Source of the DNA: a virus
DNA length: 20,944 nt
IMG/VR virus record: IMGVR_UViG_3300044956_000163
Span: 1 to 20,944 of that record
Strand: one strand, 5' to 3'
Shown: positions 17,442-20,944 of the stretch, piece by piece
Layout of the letters: the number at the start of each line of letters is the position of its first letter
Position numbering within the stretch: position 1 is the first letter of the stretch
Notes under the pieces: generated by a model
Databases searched by the model: none
What the model saw: the letters and a program-made list of their open reading frames with translations, nothing else
What the model was told of the DNA's origin: nothing
Translations under genes and position numbers: made by a program

Positions 17442-18320
17442 ATGAAATTTGAATATTCTGCGTTTGATTTAGATCAAATTATTTCTTTGCTACAAAAGAA
17501 TAATATTACTTTATCTTTTGAAAACATAGATAATTTTCAGCAATCGTTGGAAGAAATATTACCCATCATGATTGCTGCAAGGGCAAGATTCAAAAAACAC
17601 TTTACTCCTTGGGTTAGAGTGTTTAATTATTCTTGTGTAAATGGTAGTTTGAAATCAATTTCAAATTATAATTGTTACTCTGATGCTGGAATTATGTTTG
17701 ATGAAAAGAATAAAACAGATATTGAAAACATATCTAAATTTTTAAGTTCTTATCGTTCTTTATACGAAACATATTTTTTTGATATCTCAAATGTTTTTGC
17801 AACAGTTATCACTCCAGATGAAAAACATATTATACATTCTGAATACAGTGTTAATTATTTACCACTAAAAATTTTTACGATAGATGAATTACAACGATTT
17901 GTGAGTTATATTCCAATTTTGCAATTTAATAATTTACAATATACAGAATTATCAGAATTAAATATTGTAAATTTTATAGTAAATGCCGACGAAACACCAC
18001 AAAAAATAGAATGTGTTCTTTCTAAACAACACATATCTAAACTAGATATTTTTAAAAATTATGAAAATAATGACAAAATAGAAAAATTAGTTTTGAATTC
18101 TGCAGAAGATTGTAAAATAGGATTTTATTTTGTTGGTGAAAATCAAAATAAAATTTCACTATTGTTTAATATATCAGATAAATCATTAATACAAGACGAA
18201 TTAAAAAACATCGATCTGCCCGATAACACTCAAAATATTTTGTATAAATTGTGTTGGGAAAATGGGAAACTTATTGAAACAACAATTTCTCATTTACAAG
18301 ACATTCATTCTGAGGCTTGA
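17442..18320 (+). CDS. Hypothetical protein, 292 aa, last gene of the AT-rich cassette
   Basis: I do not recognise a family. The protein is rich in Asn, Ile, Lys, Phe and Tyr. It has a short basic segment, AARARFKKHFTPWVRVF, near residues 47-63, and no signal peptide or clear membrane helix. It starts five bases after the previous stop. Base composition is close to the two preceding genes (about 22% GC in a sampled line) and unlike the genes that follow. Its stop codon TGA lies within the -35 hexamer of the downstream promoter. It may be structural, or a further assembly factor for the fibres; nothing in the sequence decides this. Confidence 0.8.
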   Translation: MKFEYSAFDLDQIISLLQKNNITLSFENIDNFQQSLEEILPIMIAARARFKKHFTPWVRVFNYSCVNGSLKSISNYNCYSDAGIMFDEKNKTDIENISKFLSSYRSLYETYFFDISNVFATVITPDEKHIIHSEYSVNYLPLKIFTIDELQRFVSYIPILQFNNLQYTELSELNIVNFIVNADETPQKIECVLSKQHISKLDIFKNYENNDKIEKLVLNSAEDCKIGFYFVGENQNKISLLFNISDKSLIQDELKNIDLPDNTQNILYKLCWENGKLIETTISHLQDIHSEA

Positions 18321-18346
18321 CAGGGGGTTGACACCCGTGCTATAAT
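18317..18346 (+). promoter_or_regulatory. Strong sigma70-type promoter for the small-gene block
   Basis: TTGACA at 18317-18322 and TATAAT at 18341-18346 are both consensus, 18 bases apart. TGC immediately precedes the -10 hexamer, making it an extended -10. A second TTGACA at 18328-18333 lies 11 bases (one helical turn) after the first, inside the short inverted repeat GGGT-TGAC-ACCC. The second copy is too close to the -10 element to serve as a -35 and may be an operator-like site. Transcription should start near 18353, about 18 bases before the next ATG. The -35 element includes the stop codon of the upstream gene. Use of host RNA polymerase, hence early expression, is inferred. Confidence 0.85.
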
Positions 18347-18370
18347 AGTGGAGCACTCAAAAATAGACCC

Positions 18371-18601
18371 ATGAAAAGCATCATTGATTATGGCGACGAT
18401 GGCGTGATTCCGATGATTGATTCGGAGAACGTTAACGATGTGGTTAACGATATTCTCAAATACGTGGAAGCACGTCTTGAGATTCTTAACAAGCAAAATC
18501 GTCGTGCTGACATCTTTGCACTTTGTCAAGAGTTTCTTGAGTGGGGTATTGCAGAAGATGGAGATGAACTCTTCTATTTTATCTGCCCCACGTTTAAATA
18601 A
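18371..18601 (+). CDS. Small acidic hypothetical protein, 76 aa
   Basis: This is the first gene behind the strong promoter. It is acidic, with a likely helical centre (NVNDVVNDILKYVEARLEIL) and a C-terminal FLEWGIAEDGDELFYFICPTFK. I recognise no family. There is no clear Shine-Dalgarno site in the predicted short leader, and the coordinates rely on promoter position and composition. GC of about 43% in a sampled line contrasts with the cassette upstream. Small acidic first genes in early operons of T4-like phages are often host-takeover factors, but no function can be assigned. Confidence 0.75.
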   Translation: MKSIIDYGDDGVIPMIDSENVNDVVNDILKYVEARLEILNKQNRRADIFALCQEFLEWGIAEDGDELFYFICPTFK

Positions 18602-18629
18602 TCCTATATAATATAGACAGGATAGGACA

Positions 18630-18755
18630 ATGACTACGCCCAACTGGCAACATCATTCCAAAAAAGATGTCAAGCGCACTCTGAAACCACAGATGTTGCG
18701 CCAAGCGAAAGCTCGTAAACAGGCATTTAAACGTAAACTGGAGATTATTAAATGA
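18630..18755 (+). CDS. Very small basic protein, 41 aa
   Basis: An ATG at 18630 opens a 41-codon frame giving MTTPNWQHHSKKDVKRTL and then a strongly basic helix (RQAKARKQAFKRKLEIIK). AGGATAGGA just upstream offers a ribosome binding site. The stop overlaps the next ATG as ATGA, the junction type used repeatedly in this block, which supports it as real. The high Lys/Arg content suggests binding to nucleic acid or an acidic partner; this is inference. No family recognised. Confidence 0.7.
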   Translation: MTTPNWQHHSKKDVKRTLKPQMLRQAKARKQAFKRKLEIIK

Positions 18756-18934
18756 CTCATTATGACAAACTCATTGACGTTATTGTTGATAAAATCTATT
18801 ATGTATGGACTGAAGTTTCTGATTGGGATAGTGATAAAGAAATTATCAAAGAAACTGCACATCTTATTCTTCAGCATGTAGAAGAATTTCAAACTAATCG
18901 CACACAAATTAAATCATGGAGAGCATCTGACTAA
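18752..18934 (+). CDS. Small hypothetical protein, 60 aa
   Basis: The start overlaps the previous stop (ATGA), and GGAG at 18740-18743 lies eight bases upstream. The protein is acidic and predicted helical: DKLIDVIVDKIYYVWTEV, a DWDSDKEIIKE turn, then HLILQHVEEFQ. There is no membrane segment or signal peptide. Its stop shares a base with the next start (TAATG), so it is translationally coupled both ways. I do not recognise a family. Confidence 0.8.
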   Translation: MTHYDKLIDVIVDKIYYVWTEVSDWDSDKEIIKETAHLILQHVEEFQTNRTQIKSWRASD

Positions 18935-19143
18935 TGGCATTATCACAATCCGTTGAAGATTCATTAAATGAAGCATCTGCAGCACTTCGCAATGCACTTG
19001 CGTATGCTGCACGGCAAGAGCGACCACTAGTTTGCACTGGTATCTCTGAACTTCTGTGTCGTATTGATCAAATGAAATCATTTGATGGTATTCTTGACAA
19101 ACTTGACCAAATGGCGAAAAATGGTCCTTTTAAAAACCAATAA
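18934..19143 (+). CDS. Small conserved-type cyanophage protein, 69 aa
   Basis: The sequence begins MALSQSVEDSLNEASAALRNAL, continues AYAARQERPLVCTGISELL, and ends with a DGILDKLDQM helix. I recall similar short proteins with an LSQSV.DSL.EA..LRNAL..AAR.ERP.V pattern in cyanomyoviruses, annotated as hypothetical; this is memory, not a search. It looks like a helical hairpin. GGAGAG at 18918-18923 lies ten bases before the ATG, and the gene is coupled to its upstream neighbour by TAATG. It is the last gene before the second promoter. Confidence 0.82.
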   Translation: MALSQSVEDSLNEASAALRNALAYAARQERPLVCTGISELLCRIDQMKSFDGILDKLDQMAKNGPFKNQ

Positions 19144-19198
19144 AGGTAGGCAATACGCAATAGTCCAGTTGTTTAATTACCATTACTCCCATTATCCC

Positions 19199-19227
19199 TT
19201 GACTTTCTGGTCAGAGGGTCTTATAGT
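19199..19227 (+). promoter_or_regulatory. Second sigma70-type promoter
   Basis: TTGACT at 19199-19204 and TATAGT at 19222-19227 are 17 bases apart, each one mismatch from consensus. It lies in the 188-base gap 19144-19331, the largest gap in the window. Transcription would start near 19234 and drive the genes from 19332 on. Apart from this and short possible micro-ORFs (19251-19335), I see nothing else in the gap, and no terminator hairpin. Confidence 0.75.
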
Positions 19228-19331
19228 ATCTGTGTTGAAACACCTTCACGATGACTTATATTGATATTCTTTCCCGCACTTGAAGATGGGATTACAGAGA
19301 TGAAAACGAAACTGAACTGGATTGAACAAAA

Positions 19332-19694
19332 ATGATTTTTTCAAAACCACTGTTGGGAACTGATACTGATAAGGTTAAACTGTCTTGGATAGAATATATT
19401 TGGAGTTGTTGTATTCTTCAAGGATGGTATAATTGTTGTTGTTCTTTTCGTATTTGGGCAGATTTAATCGGTAATTCATATCAGGGATATGGTATTCTTT
19501 CTGAAGACGATGATTTGGAACAGTGTATATTATACCTTTGGAACAGTTTGGAAGATGAGATCTATTCTAAAAAGTTTCTCGAACACCTACTTCAACTTGT
19601 TGATGATGTGAAAACAGGTAAAGAGAAACTCATTCCCATGGATGATGTAATGGCAGATCTCAAAAAAATGTATGAAGAGGAAGATGATGACTGA
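19332..19694 (+). CDS. Hypothetical protein, 120 aa, acidic C-terminus
   Basis: The protein has a Trp/Cys-rich N-terminal half (LSWIEYIWSCC, GWYNCCCSFRIWADLIGNSYQGYG) and an acidic C-terminal half ending EEEDDD. Five cysteines within residues 25-37 could bind metal, but they lack the spacing of a known zinc finger. I recognise no family. There is no strong Shine-Dalgarno site; the start overlaps the stop of a possible micro-ORF (19300-19335) as ATGA. The tail overlaps the next gene's start. Confidence 0.75.
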   Translation: MIFSKPLLGTDTDKVKLSWIEYIWSCCILQGWYNCCCSFRIWADLIGNSYQGYGILSEDDDLEQCILYLWNSLEDEIYSKKFLEHLLQLVDDVKTGKEKLIPMDDVMADLKKMYEEEDDD

Positions 19695-19887
19695 AAGAGC
19701 ACAAAATTTTATGAATTCTGTTTGGAGTATTCGTAATTCTGATGAGAATATGACAGAAGAACAACTATTGTCATCGGTTCTCAAACTTGTTGCAGAACAA
19801 GTTACATCTTATAATGCACAAAATAATTTGGTCGTATTAGATAAATCTGATTTATTACAACTTGCAGAGGAATTAGCATCTTTATGA
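19687..19887 (+). CDS. Small hypothetical protein, 66 aa
   Basis: Three in-frame ATGs are available (19672, 19684, 19687). AGAGG at 19676-19680 is best spaced (six bases) for the ATG at 19687, giving MTERAQNFMNSVWSI as the N-terminus. The start lies eight bases inside the preceding gene, whose stop ends at 19694. The protein is helical and acidic (EEQLLSSVLKLVAEQV, LLQLAEELASL), without a membrane segment or recognised family. Confidence 0.75.
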   Translation: MTERAQNFMNSVWSIRNSDENMTEEQLLSSVLKLVAEQVTSYNAQNNLVVLDKSDLLQLAEELASL

Positions 19888-19914
19888 CTAATCCAATTAA
19901 AAGAACTTATTGTT

Positions 19915-19919
19915 AGGAG
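19915..19919 (+). promoter_or_regulatory. Strong ribosome binding site before 19926
   Basis: AGGAG sits six bases before the ATG at 19926 and is among the best Shine-Dalgarno sequences in the window. It suggests strong independent translation of that gene. Its first bases overlap the TAG stop of a possible 10-codon ORF (19884-19916). Confidence 0.8.
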
Positions 19920-19925
19920 ATAGAT

Positions 19926-20306
19926 ATGAATCCATTAATTGAAAAATACGAAGAAGTATATGGCAAGAAACCCGTAGAAGATGGATTGATTGAACAACTT
20001 GTGGCACAAAATACCATAAACATTAACAATCATCTTCCTGGTGGTATGGGCAATGATGTAATCAGTTTAGGTGGTAACACTATGATAAATTCAGCATATG
20101 TGTCTAATGATTTCACTACTTCATCTGTTACCAAATATAATATTCCATGCTCTACTGAAGTAGATAAACAATTTGGTAAAGTGCTTGACGATTTGTCAAA
20201 TAATAAAGCTGTTGTAGAATCTATTAAATCAGATATTGATGCGTCATTCACTGGATTTGGTGGACAGATTCGTTACATTATTGAAATTGTGAGCACATAT
20301 CCATGA
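19926..20306 (+). CDS. Hypothetical protein, 126 aa
   Basis: The N-terminus is helical (NPLIEKYEEVYGKKPVEDGLIEQL). A short Gly-rich section (LPGGMGNDVISLGGNTM), a Ser/Thr/Asn stretch and a C-terminal helix follow. I recognise no family. The start is set by the AGGAG at 19915. The stop overlaps the next start as ATGA (20303-20306). Composition matches the surrounding small genes. Confidence 0.8.
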   Translation: MNPLIEKYEEVYGKKPVEDGLIEQLVAQNTININNHLPGGMGNDVISLGGNTMINSAYVSNDFTTSSVTKYNIPCSTEVDKQFGKVLDDLSNNKAVVESIKSDIDASFTGFGGQIRYIIEIVSTYP

Positions 20307-20509
20307 CACAACTCATTGCCAAAGACGACCCACAGTATTTCTCGCAGACATGCTATAAACCATATGATAGACACAAGTATAAACTATTCTATGCCAGTGG
20401 TAAGGTAGAAACATATGATTGGTATGATGAAGTTATGGTTCGCTGGATGCAAACACCAGCGGGTCATGTAACACATGTAGAAGTTGTTGATAGAAAGAAA
20501 AAGAAGTGA
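20303..20509 (+). CDS. Small conserved-type cyanophage protein, 68 aa
   Basis: The core reads HKYKLFYASGKVETYDWYDEVMVRWMQ and then THVEVVDRKKKK. I recall short cyanophage proteins with a (Y/R)KL.(F/Y).SGK.E.(Y/F)D.YD..R..W pattern and a basic tail, annotated hypothetical; not verified. It looks like a small beta sheet with a basic C-terminus. It is coupled to the upstream gene by ATGA and to the downstream micro-gene by GTGA. Confidence 0.8.
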   Translation: MTQLIAKDDPQYFSQTCYKPYDRHKYKLFYASGKVETYDWYDEVMVRWMQTPAGHVTHVEVVDRKKKK

Positions 20510-20592
20510 ACAAGTCAGATAAGGATGTCTTATATGTCATATCATTTTTAGTAATCGTTTTCCTACTTGACATGTGCATGGAGGTGGTGTAA
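20506..20592 (+). CDS. Putative 28-residue membrane peptide with GTG start
   Basis: A GTG at 20506 overlaps the previous stop (GTGA) and opens a 28-codon frame: a charged MNKSDKD, then the hydrophobic run VLYVISFLVIVFLLDMCM long enough to cross a membrane. Its stop TAA is embedded in the -10 element of the next promoter. The coupled junction and single membrane segment argue for a real micro-protein. Its size, non-ATG start and weak A-rich leader argue for caution. Confidence 0.5.
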   Translation: MNKSDKDVLYVISFLVIVFLLDMCMEVV

Positions 20593-20595
20593 TAT
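20567..20595 (+). promoter_or_regulatory. Third sigma70-type promoter
   Basis: TTGACA at 20567-20572 (consensus) and TAATAT at 20590-20595 are 17 bases apart. The start of transcription would be near 20602, about 40 bases before the ATG at 20642. It overlaps the end of the putative 28-residue membrane peptide gene. Confidence 0.75.
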
Positions 20596-20641
20596 CACAT
20601 GGTAAAGCAAACTTTATTGAACTCATCAAGCATCTACCACC

Positions 20642-20842
20642 ATGAAACGAGTCACTGTAAGACCCAAAAGCATCAAGGCTAAAAATCGTCTAGCTAACAT
20701 GATGGATGGCAATCCTATCTGTACTGTAGAGCAGGACAAGGGTGATGGTATGCTGTTTCTTGCATCAGAGAACCAGAAATACTTCTTCTGGGTCAATGTA
20801 AGTGAGGATTGCCACTATGAAACTGAATGGGAGGTTTTATGA
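20642..20842 (+). CDS. Small conserved-type cyanophage protein, 66 aa
   Basis: The protein begins MKRVTVRPKSIKAKNRLANMM and has G.GMLFLAS...KYFFWV in the middle and an acidic C-terminus (EDCHYETEWEVL). I recall short cyanophage proteins with a TVRPK...KNR..N.M.GN......EQ...LFLAS...K.FFWV pattern, function unknown; this is memory only. It is the first gene behind the promoter at 20567. There is no clear Shine-Dalgarno site. The stop overlaps the next start (ATGA). Confidence 0.82.
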   Translation: MKRVTVRPKSIKAKNRLANMMDGNPICTVEQDKGDGMLFLASENQKYFFWVNVSEDCHYETEWEVL

Positions 20843-20944
20843 ACTATCAAACTCAACAACGAATTTCTAGCATTCTTTCAACACTATTAGTGATTGGTAT
20901 TGTGATTGGTGTTCTTTTTCTTTACAGTTCAGAGTATCACCACG
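20839..20944 (+). CDS. Small membrane protein (3' end outside window)
   Basis: The ATG at 20839 overlaps the previous stop (ATGA), and GGGAGG at 20829-20834 is a strong ribosome binding site four bases upstream. The visible 35 residues are a short polar N-terminus (MNYQTQQR), then one hydrophobic helix at about residues 9-29 (ISSILSTLLVIGIVIGVLFLY), then SSEYHH. It is probably a single-pass inner membrane or thylakoid protein. The rest is cut off by the window. Confidence 0.75.
   Translation, partial: MNYQTQQRISSILSTLLVIGIVIGVLFLYSSEYHH

Noticed and set aside
18601-18623. TATAAT at 18607-18612 within the inverted repeat ATCCT...AGGAT as a promoter or terminator
   Set aside because: No -35-like hexamer lies 16-18 bases upstream, and the hairpin is short, AT-rich and without a following T run. 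The AGGAT end is better explained as part of the ribosome binding site of the gene at 18630.
19082-19264. 60-residue frame across the gap between 19143 and 19332
   Set aside because: It starts inside the 69-aa gene, runs across the promoter at 19199-19227, and has no ribosome binding site or plausible domain.
20599-20682. ATG at 20599 opening MVKQTLLNSSSIYHHE...
   Set aside because: The frame would start essentially at the predicted transcription start, has no ribosome binding site, and overlaps the better-supported gene at 20642.

Overview
The window looks like part of a T4-like (contractile-tailed) cyanophage genome, from a virus of Synechococcus, Prochlorococcus or a relative. All genes I can support lie on the + strand, are tightly packed and mostly overlap or abut (ATGA, TAATG, GTGA junctions). 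Genes resembling large cyanomyovirus virion proteins are followed by a run of very small genes behind sigma70-type promoters. The assignment rests on remembered family signatures: the GPGNYSTG and NSNGDLYIGN stretches, the PNAGFGL...RGWWLVEV C-terminus, and CKRDI-type repeats. No database search was possible. I see no tRNA, rRNA, CRISPR, integrase, transposase or reverse transcriptase.

Region 1 (1-16011) is a virion adhesion block. A giant structural or fibre protein enters from the left edge (1-8367, 2788 residues visible). Three tail-tip proteins with phage tail collar-like folds follow (8370-9464, 9466-10398, 10402-16011). All three carry two HxH motifs and end in a similar hydrophobic strand (..FIIKAF, ..YLIKF, ..YLIKAF). 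The third is a large modular adhesin: about eight or nine Ig-like domains (one interrupted by another beta domain), a collar domain, an HxH tip region, a glycine-rich domain and a C-terminal tip strand.

Region 2 (16037-18320) is a much more AT-rich three-gene cassette. The first gene contains a segment matching the tail fibre assembly chaperone signature (R..L..TD...LRD......W..YRQ..RDI). The other two are unrecognised. Position and spacing suggest the cassette helps fold or assemble the preceding fibres.

Region 3 (18317-20944) begins with a near-consensus sigma70 promoter whose -35 element overlaps the stop codon of the last cassette gene. Base composition rises again here. The region holds ten small genes (28-126 aa, the last cut by the window edge), probably early or host-takeover genes, with further sigma70-like promoters at 19199 and 20567. 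No stretch over 300 bases lacks a gene; the longest gap is 19144-19331, which holds a promoter and possible micro-ORFs.
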